Positions 21,593 through 32,301 of a stretch of DNA of 64,000 bases are shown here, in pieces. The stretch spans positions 558,001-622,000 of the forward strand of contig JAULSR010000011.1 of the NCBI GenBank assembly GCA_030512295.1. Reading direction: 5' to 3'. The position numbers and the translations under genes were made by a program. The notes beneath the pieces are model-generated. The model worked only from the letters and a program-made list of their open reading frames with translations, made no database searches and was not told the origin of the DNA. Source of the DNA: Bombardia bombarda. Lineage: Eukaryota; Ascomycota; Sordariomycetes; Sordariales; Lasiosphaeriaceae. How positions within the stretch are numbered: position 1 is the stretch's first letter; each line of letters begins with the position of its first letter.

Positions 21593-24343
21593 TCAAAGCT
21601 TCGCCGTCGCTGCCCTCTCTCCCTCTCCCTTGTCACCACCCGCACCCGCACCCGCAGCCGCCGCCGCCAAGCAGTCCCTCCCCGTCCCCTGTGCGATATA
21701 ATCCGCAATCGCCATCGTCGTAACCATGGGATTCACCCCGCTCGCGCTGGGGAAGACGCTCGCGTCAGCGACGTACAACCCCTCGGTGCCCCAGACGCCG
21801 CCGCGCGGGTCCACCACGCCGCCGCGCTCCGTGGCGCTCATGCGGCAGGTACCCACCTGGTGGGCGGACCCGAACGGCGTCACGGGTGTCTTGTTGCCGT
21901 GGGCCTGGAGCTCGGACAGCCAGGCGAGGAAGAGGGGGTCTGTGATTTCCTCTGTTTCATTTGTCGTGTGTGATTGTTTTTGAGCAGTAGTATTGGTCTT
22001 GGAACAGACAAAAGGCCGCAGTCCAGGCAGCGACGGGTGGATCTCGCTGGCGCCTTGGGCGTAGAGGATCTTGGCGAGGGATACGATGCCGACGAGGTTG
22101 TGGGCACGGTCAAAGGCGGAGGGGGTGTAAGCGACGCGAGGGAAGCCGGTCAGGGGGTCGGGGTAGATGTAGCCTGTGTCGCGGTCGCGGGTGATGGCGA
22201 TGTACATGTTCATGTGGCGGTATTTGGAGACGAGAGTTTTGTATTCGGCGCCCGAGGACCAATTAAGGAAGGGGAGGCAGAAGGCGGGCTAAAAGAGTTA
22301 GCTAGGGCAGCTTTTGTCTACCCAGGGATAGAAGAGAGGCGAGAAAGGTACCATCATGTTCATGGCTTCGAGCCTGACGCCGTGTCCTTTTCCGTCGAGG
22401 TTGTCAAAGCTGCTGACCACCGAGGTGAGGGCACCGCCTGTAGATTGGCTGGGTATAAGCTGGCGGTTTTCATAGGTAGGTATAATCCAGGCCAATTGAC
22501 TTACCTTCCCAGGGCCTGACATCCTCGTCAAAGAAGCCCGAAACAAAATTTGTCGGGTGCAGATACAGATTCTTTCCAATCTGGGGGTTCTGTGCGTTTT
22601 GCCGTTCATTGTCAGCACTTCAGAAATTTCCATCCGACCAAAAAGGAAAGAACAACCAACCTTCAACCCGCTGTTCGCCAGCACAACCGGGCTCCACAGC
22701 GTCCCACAGCTCACAACAACCTGTCTCGCCCTAACCACCACCTCCATTTCCTTTCCGCCCTCCTTCATCGTCCAAACCCCCTTCACCCCCCTCACAACCT
22801 TCTTCCCACCCTTCCCCCCTCCTTCCTCAAACAAAAACCCTCTCGACCTTCATCCCCTCCACAAACCGCACCCCCCTCCGCGCCGCCTCAGGAAACCAGC
22901 CATTCACCGGCCCCATCTTCTCTTCCAGCACCCCAGCGTGCAATACCCATCCTCATGCTCCGCCCCGCCACAGTTCTGCGGCACCATCTTGGCCTCGTAT
23001 CCCAGCTTCCTCGCGCCCTCCAGCAGCACCGCGTTCCCGTGGTTCGGCGTCACCGCGCCCGCGCCCATGTGCTTAAACACCCCGTCAAGCGAGGCTTGAT
23101 ACGCCGCGCTCTCGAAGTACGGCAGCCCGCGCTGCTGGCTCCACTCGCAGCGGACGAAGTGCTGCGCTTGGAGGCAGGCGCTCCAGTTGACGGTGCCGCC
23201 GCCGCCGAAGCAGGAACCCGCGGTGACGTTGATGGAGCCGTCGTCGGCCTCGATGACGGCGCCCGACTCGAAGAGGTTCTCCATGCCGTCAGCCTGGGTC
23301 ATGGGGAAGATGTCGGAGGCGGCGGAGAATTGGTAGCCTTTTTCGAGGACGAGGATACGGGTGGTGGGGGGTAGAGTGGTGGCGAGGCGGTGGGCGGCGA
23401 TGGCGGCGCCGCAGCCGGAGCCGATGATGACGATGTCGGCGGTTATGGTTATGGGGGTCGACGGGGAGGCTGGGGGTGGAGGGGAGAATTGGAGGAAGGA
23501 GTATTGGTGGTGGGGGGAGGTGGATGACGAGGGGGCCCAGGTTGGCGGGGCGGGCGGGAAGCCGGAGAGGTCGTAGAAGAGGGTGCTGGTGCGGAAGAGG
23601 AGGAGCTTGCCGAGGGAGGTCATGGATTTGAAGAGGCTGCGAAAGGGCGGAGAGCGAGCTGGTGCGCCAGCTGTGGAGGATGACTGTGCGCTCGGCGATG
23701 GGGAGGTGGGTGAAGGGGGTTTTGCAGCCAGTGAGGAGGAGGCTGCCAGCGCAGGTACTGGGTAGTTGTTAGCATCTTTCTTCACAGCCTGTAAGTGTAT
23801 TTTTTTGAAGTCTATTTCTTATGGAACAGTTGGATGCTTTTGTAAAAGGGTTTATGGGGTCAGGGTGTTGCTAGCTCAAACTGACTAACAGTCTAAATAT
23901 ACCTCAGCAAAGACAGCGCCTGCTGAAGCTGCCGTCTCTTGGCCTGCGGGATGCGACACAATCCGAGTCAATAATTCCGTAAATAGAGGATTATCAGATG
24001 GGCGCTCAGCCAGGTAAGCCTCTAGCAGCGCCTTCTGCTCGTGGGACCGCAGCGCAGCTTTGTCTGGCGACGCAGCAACGTGCTGTTCGATTTTGTGCAC
24101 CATCTTGTCATATTCAACTGCAGGGAGGTGGAAGGCCGCGAGAGAAGCGCGGTTAGTGGACGCTTTGGCCGATGTATCTTCACGACAAACCGGTGGGACG
24201 ACTGTGTTCAAGATGGCTATGACAGTTCTCCATTGACTCTTGGTTAACAGCTCGCCACTGGGCGGTACCCAAGGCAAACCTACCGATAACGGCCTTGTTG
24301 CTACAGGTGAGGTTGACATTCTTTCAGTCTCTTGTCCTTCCAT
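21593..24343 (-). pseudogene. Long-chain fatty alcohol oxidase (GMC oxidoreductase), frameshifted
   Basis: FAD-dependent GMC enzyme that oxidises long-chain alcohols to aldehydes. Exon-like blocks are 24343-23903, 23757-22661, 22589-22505, 22437-22352 and 22288-21593. The N-terminal block (ELLTKSQWRTVIAIL) and AGSLLLTGCKTPFTHLP are typical of fungal FAOs. The FAD motif is IIGSGCGAAIAAHRLA, then GGGGTVNWSACL, and the catalytic His/Asn segments are SAHQVGTCRMS and GVNPMVTTMAIADYIA. Four single-base shifts break the frame: an extra base in GGG at 23948-23950, an extra base in AAA at 23642-23644, a missing base near 22921-22930 and a missing base near the A5 run at 22833-22837. The first two are seen because ALSLLST-CAGSLLLTG and SSLSAL-RSLFKSM only align across frames. 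Either a pseudogene or a stretch of poor consensus. Confidence 0.8.
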
Positions 24344-25618
24344 CCTGAATAATGCAGTTGTGTGCTGCGTCGGGTGTTTCGTGTACAGGGCTGAGAACTG
24401 TGGCCCGTTTCCCCAGATTCCGTTGGGGTGGGACGCGACTCAAAAGGCTCAAAAGGTCGCAACACCAGAGTTAGCTCGCCGGGAGAACCCTGTCAGAGGT
24501 CGTCTGCTGTGGGGTTGAAGCATCCGAGGCAGCGGAGTCATCTCCACATTGGCCACCATGTGAACGACTCGATCTGGCTTGGTCGCCGGGCTAGCAGTTG
24601 CGCCGGCCTTCGCGATACCTTCAACTGCCGGAAGTGTGAAGAAACTTGGAGATGGGTAACAGTACCCGAATTCTGGTCAGTGTCGCCTTATCATCGAGCG
24701 ACATGTTCAAAGAGTTGTTTCACTTTGCAAACGTAGCTCATAACTCTCTCATCTAGACATAAATCAGCAACATGGTGCATAATGACAGCATCACCTCAGT
24801 CTGTCACTGAGTTCCATTGCCCCTTTCCGACAAACAAGGCAGACATTAGCGTGAGGAGGTTCTTCATGGGGCTAGACCCAAATCTGATTACCTTGGGATT
24901 ATCTTCTTGGCGGTCATGAACAGGGTAAGTGGCTGTCAAGAGACATGATGGTTCTACAGAATAACTGATGTCACCACAATATGGTGTGTTTGTTCTGATC
25001 AACGTCTGCCCTGGAGCGAGATTCGAAATGTTCGGACGGGTCATTCGAGATGATCTACTACATACGGTTATGCGAGTCATAATATATACTTGCCCGTTGA
25101 CCACGTGGAGGATGGCAGCCAACATGGTCTTATCTGCGGGCTGAAAATGGTCGGTACTTTGGGCGACGCGATAAGCAGTGTTTAATAGGACTAATTGATG
25201 ACCAAGGAATACACTGGCTTTTGGTCTGAGCTAAGATCAGGCGAAACTTCTGGTGAGTCTTTGCGTTACAAAGCCAAAGGTAAAACTCCATCGGCCAGAC
25301 GGTGCGTTAAGAGACAAGTCCTTCAAGATGATTATACATGACAGGCTAGACAACATGGTATTGGCTACCTACCAATGTTGACTTGAGCGTCGGATAAAGA
25401 CGAGGGCCTGAAGCCTCACCACCGGGGTCATGGGCTACCGTTTGTTGACACACCACAGTCTCTGCTTACTTCGATTACTTGACTTTTGAATTATATCATT
25501 CTGTCCTCCGGTCTATATAAAGCTTAGAGAACCATTTTTTTGAAGCACTTTTCAATCCCGCTCCATCTCAAATAGATGCAGTCTTTTCTTTCAACAGCTC
25601 ACACACACTCTTCCAAAA
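24344..25618. other. Intergenic upstream of NLR-like fragment
   Basis: No gene supported. A minus-strand open frame at 24796-25125 has no recognisable features. The last ~110 bases look like a real promoter with a TATA element. Confidence 0.4.
25513..25520 (+). promoter_or_regulatory. Putative TATA box
   Basis: CTATATAA about 100 bases upstream of the ATG at 25619, followed by a CT/CA-rich leader. Position and sequence fit a fungal core promoter, supporting 25619 as a genuine start rather than an internal Met of a longer NLR gene. Confidence 0.45.
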
Positions 25619-27323
25619 ATGGCCACTCTCACCAGATCCAATGACATGGCAATCCTTCGCGAAGATACTCTTCTCCTGGGCGCCATCTGCCTCCTTCGGC
25701 ATGACCGTATCCCCACAGACCTATTGTACCCGCCCAAAGAGCTTGCTCTCCCTAACATCGCCAACTTTTGCTACGACGCCGCCAGGTAAGCCACCGGCAG
25801 ATATTTAAGCCAAGTCTTAAATGCACTTTTATCAAGAATGTATATCACTGATGCGATATTGTCATGATAGGGTTCAAAAGATACTGAAGGACCTTTGCTA
25901 CTCGAACAAAATTAGTGCAACGGACTACTACATTTATCTAGACACCAAGCAAGTGAGCTTTTTTTACTTTCATCTCCAGCCAAATGACCAGGATCAGGTA
26001 TTCCAGGTCACCAGCACGCTTCTCAACCGGCTATTTCCGAAACAAAAGGGTGACGACCCACCGTACGATTACTTTCCGATCTGCGATAAATACATCAGAC
26101 ATGCACAGTCTTTGGCCAGAGAATGGCTGTCCGCCGAGGAAAGCTGCCGTAGAGGTTATCGTAGAAATCTTCTCACTCCTTCGCCAGACTTTCTTCAACT
26201 CATATCCCACGCAGCCTAGTATGTTATGACCATCTGTCAGCTATGGTTACAAAGAGCCAAGCTAACCACTCTGCTCACAGTTACCTCAGCGAGGACGGCG
26301 ATTTCATCAGAGATTTCGACGGCGCCATCGAGCTCATCAATATCGGTCTACGGGCAGCTGCCTATGGCAAACACGACATCTTCGTGGCGCATCTGCTCAA
26401 CACGCGGGGTGTGGTGAAAGAGCTTACGTACCAGTATCAAAAGGCAGAACAGGCACTAGAAAAGTCCGTTACCATTTGGATGCGCATCCTGGGACATTTA
26501 CATCTGCAGAGTAACGTGACCTTGATGAATCTCGCCTCAGTGAGGGCAGCACAAGGCGACTATGTCCAGGCATTGCAGCTTTACAAACATGTCGACTTGG
26601 CCATCGCTTGGTTTACGGACCACGAAAAGCAATTCGCGTTGTTTCGACTTGCTGTCAACGTCGGGCGCTGCTTCGCCGCGATCTGCTGTGGCAGGTATGC
26701 TGGAGTATGCAAGGATCTGCTGCGAATCCGGGATGGAATCCCTCACGGTTGGAGAGAGAGTGAGCCATACCGGCGGAAGATCGAGTATTGGATTGGCAAT
26801 CTCAGCCTCGCCGACGGGAATAAACTTGAGAAAGCAGAGACCAGCTACAGGTTGTGCTTGACTACTAGATACCCCCACGAGGGGACGAAGGAGAACGCGC
26901 TACTTACTGTTGCTTGTTATTACAAGCTGGCAGCCGTTGAGTTCGAGCTCTCCCGCGGCGACCCTTACAGATACCCCGCAGCCTTGTAAGTTGGGGTTTC
27001 TATTTTCTAACCTATTGTGTAAAGAAAGTAATGGCAAACGCTAATAAACGTCATACGCAAGGCAACATGTCAACATGGCGATAAATTTGGCTAAGAAATA
27101 CAAATCCCAAGGGTATCTTGGGCGAGCGCTGCTTCTCAAGGAAGAAATAGCCCGCAGTACGCCATCCACGTACTTTGAAGAACCTCCGGAAAATATCAGA
27201 AGCAAGGTGGATGCTGTAGAAGCCGATCTGAAGCAGCGGTTGCAGAAGCTCCCTAATGAGAGGGTTGTACTTGGTACGCCTCTGGAGATATTTTGTCATT
27301 TTATTCCGTGGCAGGTTCGATAG
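25619..27323 (+). CDS. NLR/STAND-like TPR-region protein without ATPase domain
   Basis: Four exons (25619-25785, 25871-26218, 26281-26985, 27062-27323) join in perfect phase to 493 residues. The N-terminus (LLLGAICLLRHDRIPTDLL) resembles the winged-helix segment that follows the NB-ARC domain in fungal NB-ARC/TPR proteins. The ICDKYIRHAQSLA segment and PSPDFLQLISHAAYYLSEDGDF then match the link into TPR repeats. Several helical TPR-like pairs follow (LLNTRGVVKELTYQYQKAEQALE, NLASVRAAQGDYVQALQLY). No P-loop, Walker B or N-terminal effector domain is present. I read it as an orphaned sensor half of a fungal NLR with its own promoter. It could be a decoy, a regulator or a relic; the family link is by pattern only. 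Confidence 0.55.
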
Positions 27324-27867
27324 ATAAGCCACTAGGTATGGAGAGCTGCTTGCTGAGGGGGGGGGATAGACGGCGTAGGCGTGGGTATTGGGGGTTTAAG
27401 CGGACACATAGATAAGTGCCAACTTGAAGATAAAATAACGATGAACTAAAAGATATTCCAATCAGCTGTTAAACTCGGATTCGCACATGAATCACTGGCG
27501 AGTGTCACGCCCTGGCAGACGGCTATCAGGACTCAGGAAGTACTTCGACAGCTGGAGCGGTCGCGACAGAATTGCGGGGATCAACCGTCTGGAACTCATC
27601 CAATCAAAGGACTATATTAATACTTGCGGCCCTTTCTCGGCGCACCCAGTATCTTACAGAGATTCCGCCCAGCTGGTTACCCAGCAACCTGGAGTCCTGG
27701 AGCCATGGTGGGGAGCAGCCCACCCTGTATACATAACGACAGGGCCAGGTCTCAGGGCAAGTCAAAGATTTTACGAATGCAATCAGTCAGTTCTCACAAC
27801 AACTTTGACTCCCCGTCTCTTGACCGACTGTATCGCCAGACCGCCGCAGAGGTCCACGTCAACCAGA
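27324..27867. other. Intergenic / 5' leader
   Basis: The open frame of the next gene extends back to 27487 without domain-like sequence. I treat 27487-27867 as leader because the segment from MASIEGHE has the protein-like composition. Confidence 0.4.
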
Positions 27868-28902
27868 ATGGCGAGCATCGAAGGTCATGAGGTGTACCTG
27901 TGGTACAACCTCCTCCAAGCACGACCCCCAGGCCTACCTGCGTTCGAGATCAAGAAATTCCCTGGAGACGATGGCGAAGAAGAGGAGTTTGTCGAGATTT
28001 ACCTCGGCGAGCGATTCTGCCGTTTCGAGAAGGACGGTATAAAATGCCCTACCACGGCTAAATTGGGCCCTGATTTGCTTCGCGAGCATGTCGTCGTCGA
28101 ACACAACCTTGGGATCACGAGAGATGGCAAACCGATCGATGGCGAGGGTGGAAAGCCCAGTGTAAACGATTGCATGGGCTCTCTACTCGTCTACAAGAAA
28201 TGGCTGCCACTGGTCATGGCCGAGGTGGACAAGCTGAAGAAGATTCAAGGAGACCTGCAACTTATTTTTGCCGCCACATCTCCCACTCCGAGCAATGGTC
28301 CTACTCAGACAAAAAGTCAGAGCTGTCCTGAGGACCATCACAAGAATGGCAATAGTCAACAAGACCAGCCAGCCGAGCTCAACAATATTCACGAGGAGGG
28401 AGATCAACAGCAGAAGAAGACGGAAGCACGCAAGGAGGAACTGCTCGCTGCTGACGGTGCGGCTGTTAAAGCTGAGCCAAAACATCGTCGCAAGTTCACA
28501 GAAGCTGTGGCCATCTGCAAGCAGCGTTACATGTACCGCCCCATCAATAGGCGCTGGGTTATCGATTGGCGTAGCAAGCACATTGATAAGGTCGCAAGCC
28601 GCAAGCTCTACAACCGCCTCATCTCCTATCCGGTTGCCAAAGGAAACGCCTGTGAGAATTGCAACGTCAAAAAGTTTACTGTATGCGATATCAACTACAG
28701 GAAGTGCCACCTTGTCCGTTTCTTCGGATATGCTGTGGCGGCTTTGGAGGTCTCTGACCGCCTCGGACCTTCAGCGTATGAGAAGGTCGTTTACACGCAC
28801 CCAGAGACCTTTAACAAGAACGACAGGGATGACCCGATGAGCGACCAGCTGTTTGCGACTCAGGAGAATCCGGAGGAGGACGACAGTGAGGACAACGACT
28901 GA
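27868..28902 (+). CDS. Cys/His-rich acidic-tailed protein, unknown function
   Basis: Single-exon protein of 344 residues from the ATG at 27868; an upstream in-frame ATG at 27487 would add 127 residues of poor composition. Two metal-binding-like clusters are visible. The first is RFCRFEKDGIKCPT followed by REHVVVEHN, a C-x7-C...H-x5-H arrangement. The second is NACENC followed by TVCDINYRKC, a CxxC...C...C pattern reminiscent of half a fungal zinc cluster. Between them lies a long Gln/Glu/Lys-rich linker (PEDHHKNGN, EEGDQQQKKTEARKEE), and the C-terminus is strongly acidic (NPEEDDSEDND). A nucleic-acid or protein-interaction role is plausible. The family is not recognised. Confidence 0.55.
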   Translation: MASIEGHEVYLWYNLLQARPPGLPAFEIKKFPGDDGEEEEFVEIYLGERFCRFEKDGIKCPTTAKLGPDLLREHVVVEHNLGITRDGKPIDGEGGKPSVNDCMGSLLVYKKWLPLVMAEVDKLKKIQGDLQLIFAATSPTPSNGPTQTKSQSCPEDHHKNGNSQQDQPAELNNIHEEGDQQQKKTEARKEELLAADGAAVKAEPKHRRKFTEAVAICKQRYMYRPINRRWVIDWRSKHIDKVASRKLYNRLISYPVAKGNACENCNVKKFTVCDINYRKCHLVRFFGYAVAALEVSDRLGPSAYEKVVYTHPETFNKNDRDDPMSDQLFATQENPEEDDSEDND

Positions 28903-29505
28903 CCTGAATCTTTTTGAGGCAACAACCGGCATGAGGATAACAGGCAATACGAAGGCTTTCTACGTGGGTAGGGACATATGTTCTTGAGGCCACTTTTACT
29001 AGAGTTCAAGAGCTTCTATACACCCTCTATTCAATCAAGCAATCCTTCTTCTCTTACGATATAGTTTTTGACGTTCTCTGTAGATTTCGGACAATTATGT
29101 GTCCAGACTTATAGCGTGAGACCCCTAAAGTCGGAAACGCATGGATCAAGGTAGGTAGGTAAGGTAGGTAGTTAACTTCGATGATGATGAGTTGAAAGGT
29201 AATCCACATGGGGAACAGGCCCCATATGCCCTTCCCAACAGAACTGTGTCAAGCCTACAGTCAAGCCTTTGACCTATATCCCCTTTATTTGCATCCTTGA
29301 TCCCCACAATCCAAAAATCGTATCGAATCTGCCCACTCCCCCCAACAACTACCTCGCCTCATATCCCCCCAACCCCTCGCCCTTATCCTTCATAATCAAC
29401 AACCTCCCGCCCGTTGCCTTGCGCGGATATTCTAGTAAGGCATGATCTCTGCTTTGCTTCTACCTTCACGCCATTTGCTGCTTTAAAAGGCAGGGACGGC
29501 CAAGT
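28903..29505. other. Intergenic with GGTAGGTA tract
   Basis: Holds an AAGGTAGGTAGGTAAGGTAG-type repeat near 29150-29171 and C-rich stretches around 29335-29400; no gene seen. Confidence 0.4.
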
Positions 29506-29769
29506 TTAAGAAAGCCCATGACCACTTTCATTCTGTTGCTCCTCCTTATCGACAATCCCATCCAGTGCAATCTTCTTTCTCAGATCCTCAGCCAAGATAT
29601 TCCCGAGGACACTCCAAAAGATTGAGTAGACAACAAGGACATAGAAAAACATTTTCGCGTTTCGGGCTGCATCAGGGTGGCAAAGGCTGTTGCCGGCAAG
29701 GGCCCGGCTAAAGCTCATGGCGAAAGAACCAGACACCAAAACAAGGCCGTAGTCAAGCAGATACAACAT
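29506..29769 (-). CDS. Possible small membrane protein, maybe partial
   Basis: Minus-strand open frame of 87 codons from the ATG at 29769 to the stop at 29506. It contains two hydrophobic helices (LLDYGLVLVSGSFAMSFS and MFFYVLVVYSIFWSVLGNIL), a short loop with HPDAARNAK between them, and a charged tail (EDLRKKIALDGIVDKEEQQNE). The frame stays open upstream to about 29805, so it could be the last exon of a larger gene. No family is recognised. Coding status is uncertain, but the amphipathic pattern is unlikely for random sequence. Confidence 0.35.
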   Translation of the reverse strand: MLYLLDYGLVLVSGSFAMSFSRALAGNSLCHPDAARNAKMFFYVLVVYSIFWSVLGNILAEDLRKKIALDGIVDKEEQQNESGHGLS

Positions 29770-29972
29770 TGTGAACACGCCCCACACGCCCTCCCTCCCT
29801 GCCAAGCCCCAGCCCCTGACCGATAGCCCCTTTGTTGCTACCCCTTTTACTTATAAGGCCCTGATCGGCTTGTTGCTGTTCCAGCTGCCTACCTTAACTA
29901 GGTGGATTTCAAGGTATTGCATATATGGTAGTATGACAAACCCAAAACAACCCCGTGAGGTATCAAACACAC

Positions 29973-32268
29973 CTACGGATTGTTCCATATCACCCCCCCA
30001 ACCAACTCCCTCACCTCATACACCCCCAACCCCCGCTGGCATCCCCCACAACCAACAACCTCCCGTCCGCACTAAACTCAAACACAGTAACCTTGCCCAG
30101 ATTCTCCAGCTGTCCCCCAAACGACGCGAACCCGCTGTTCCTCGCGTCCGGCCACCGCCACACCTCCTCCGCGCTCTCCACATCCAGAATCACAAACCTC
30201 CCTTTTCCCGGGTCGCAATACGCCACATACCGACAGTCGGGCGAGATGCACGCCTGCACATTCGGTATCCCTACGATGCGCGTCGTTCCACCACCGCTCC
30301 CCCCAGCACCACCACCAGCCTCTCCATCCCTTGCATAGTCCCAAACCAGCACAAACCTCTCCGGACACGCAACAGGCGTGCTCCTGAATTTCCCACCCGG
30401 CATGGGAATATCCGCATGATTGGCGGGGATCCACACCGACACGGCGCGGCCAGCGTGCGCGACCAGCGCCGCCGGCAGGCTGTTTTGCAGCGCGGGATAG
30501 TCAGGCACGCACACGCGGTACGGCCTGTGTCTGCCGTGCTCAAGGCTGTCCAGCAGCCTGTTTCCGCTCCGGCCGCTGCCGCTGCTGCCGCCTATACTGC
30601 TACCGCCACCGATGCTACTGCTACCGTCGGATGATGACGCAGGCGTCATCTGCCACGCGATCAGTATCGTGCTGGCGTTCACCCTCGGCGGATCACCTGG
30701 CCTTGGCCCCGCGGCAGCAACAAGGAACGGGGAGAAAGAATTGCTGCTGTGGCCCGACGCGTACGCCAGTTCAGGGAACTTGGGGATGAAGGGCAGGTTT
30801 GCGCGGCGTAGCTCGATGGCGCTGGTCGTGTCCTCCCAGAAGGGCTTCTTGGCGGTGGGGTGAGGAAGAATCGGTCGATGCGGTCGTCTTTGGGGCGGTA
30901 AACGACGAGGGGGGCGGCGGATTCTGAGTATGAGGGTGTGGATAATGATGGGGCGGCAGCCCAGCGGTGCGCGTCTTCGATGACTTGGACTTTCTTGCCC
31001 GAGCTGCCGGCTTTGGCAAAGTTGTAGATCTCGAGGTTGAAGCCGAAGTGGGTGGTGATGCCGATGAGGGTGGCACTCTCTGAGAGGATGGCGTGGCTGC
31101 GGATGAAGTACTCGCGCGAGCGGGCTTGCGGCTGGACGTATGAGGTGATTTTTATGGAGGAGTGGACGGCGTTTTTGGCAATGGACCAGACTTTGACGAT
31201 GTTGTTGGCGTGCTTAGTGGCGATGAAGGCGGATGATGGGGAGCAGTCGATGTGGAAGATGTCGTGCGCTTTGCCCTTGTCGGTGAGCTGGCGGGTTGGG
31301 ATGATTTCGAGCTGCGCGGGTGGCGGGGGAGCGAGCCTAGCGGGGCTTTGGCTGTGCATGATGGTTATGATGTTGCTGTTGCTCTCGTTGTCGTACTCGC
31401 CGAAGCCGGGAGACTGTCTGCTTAAGTGGTTCATCAACGGGCTGGGTGTCTTTGGGTAGATGGCATGGATGGATGTTTGTGGCGAGCGTTGTGGTGAGCG
31501 TTGTGGAGAACGGTGTGGGGACATGGAGCGATACTGTGTTTGTGGCCATGGACTAAATCCAGGGGATGGGCTCGGGGTGTCGGACGGAGGGAGAACCGGG
31601 CTTTCGGAACGAAAGTAGTTGGATGTTTGGCCAAAGCTAGGGCTACGCCCTGATCTGGATGGGAACCGATGCTCCAAGTAGTCACTATGGGGACTTGCAC
31701 TCCCGCATGATATATGAGGTGCCGAGGTCGCCGACGCCATGAATGCATTGGAACCATCTCGGGAGGAATGAAAGGGGTTCTGAGGATATGTGTAGAAAGC
31801 TCCTGGACTTGAAATTGGTGCTGGGTCGGACCGCGTTGAGTCGGACCAGCGGTCAGGTCGCTGCTCTGGTAACGAAATAGGATTTATTCCATCCATGAGG
31901 TCAGATTTTGTGGATATTGGTGAGTTGTATTTGCCTGTTCTTTGATTCAAAGGGGGTGATTGCGATCGAAGGGCTTGCGCAATCTGGGACGATGGTGACA
32001 CTGGGGTATCCGGGGCTTCAAAAACCGGCTGGAAGCCTTGTGGCAGTTTGCCCAGCTGGTTCTCGCCCATCTCTGAGATAGGAGTGCTGGGTTGAGTGTA
32101 ATCATTGTAGTAGGGAAGTACAATATTGCCTGATGGATACCATGGGCCAGCAGATTCATAGGGGTAATTGATCTCACGTTTAGTAGCTCGACGATGAGGG
32201 AGCATAGCCGGCGCCCGGTCATCCAAGTGTAGTACTTCCAGTCCAGATTCAATTGTAGGTGAATCCAT
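29973..32268 (-). CDS. WD40-like conserved fungal protein with disordered Ser/Pro N-terminus, frameshifts
   Basis: Large conserved protein of unknown role. From the ATG at 32268 (MDSPTIESGLEVLHLDD) the first ~290 residues are Ser/Pro-rich and contain SPHRSPQRSPQRSPQ repeats. They are followed by a beta-propeller-like part with WD-type strands (IFHIDCSPSSAFIATKHANN, VKVWSIAK). The frame breaks at the G4/C4 run at 30857-30860. Past it the same propeller continues: FWEDTTSAIELRRANLPF, VVVAHAG-like SLPAALVAHAGRAVSVWIP, ERFVLVWDYA, ACISPDCRYVAYCDPGKGRF and VFEFSADGRLLVVGDASGG. A second one-base slip at the C5 run 30023-30027 would restore a VYEVREL ending with a stop at 29973; without it the reading stops at 30011. 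It lies immediately downstream of, and in the same frame as, the gene ending at 32302. Confidence 0.6.
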
Positions 32269-32301
32269 CGCTGAAGGTTGTAGACTTTTTCTGAGCTTGT
32301 G

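Noticed and set aside
1..24343. Classic secondary-metabolite cluster with PKS, NRPS or terpene synthase
   Set aside because: No backbone enzyme motifs seen in any frame; only oxidative and hydrolytic enzymes are present.
24796..25125. 109-codon minus-strand open frame
   Set aside because: No domain, no splice partners and it lies in the promoter-side spacer of the TPR gene.
26120..26230. Frameshift in the NLR-like TPR gene
   Set aside because: An alternative frame looked tempting, but the original frame splices cleanly at 26218/26281 and reads SHAAYYLSEDGDF.
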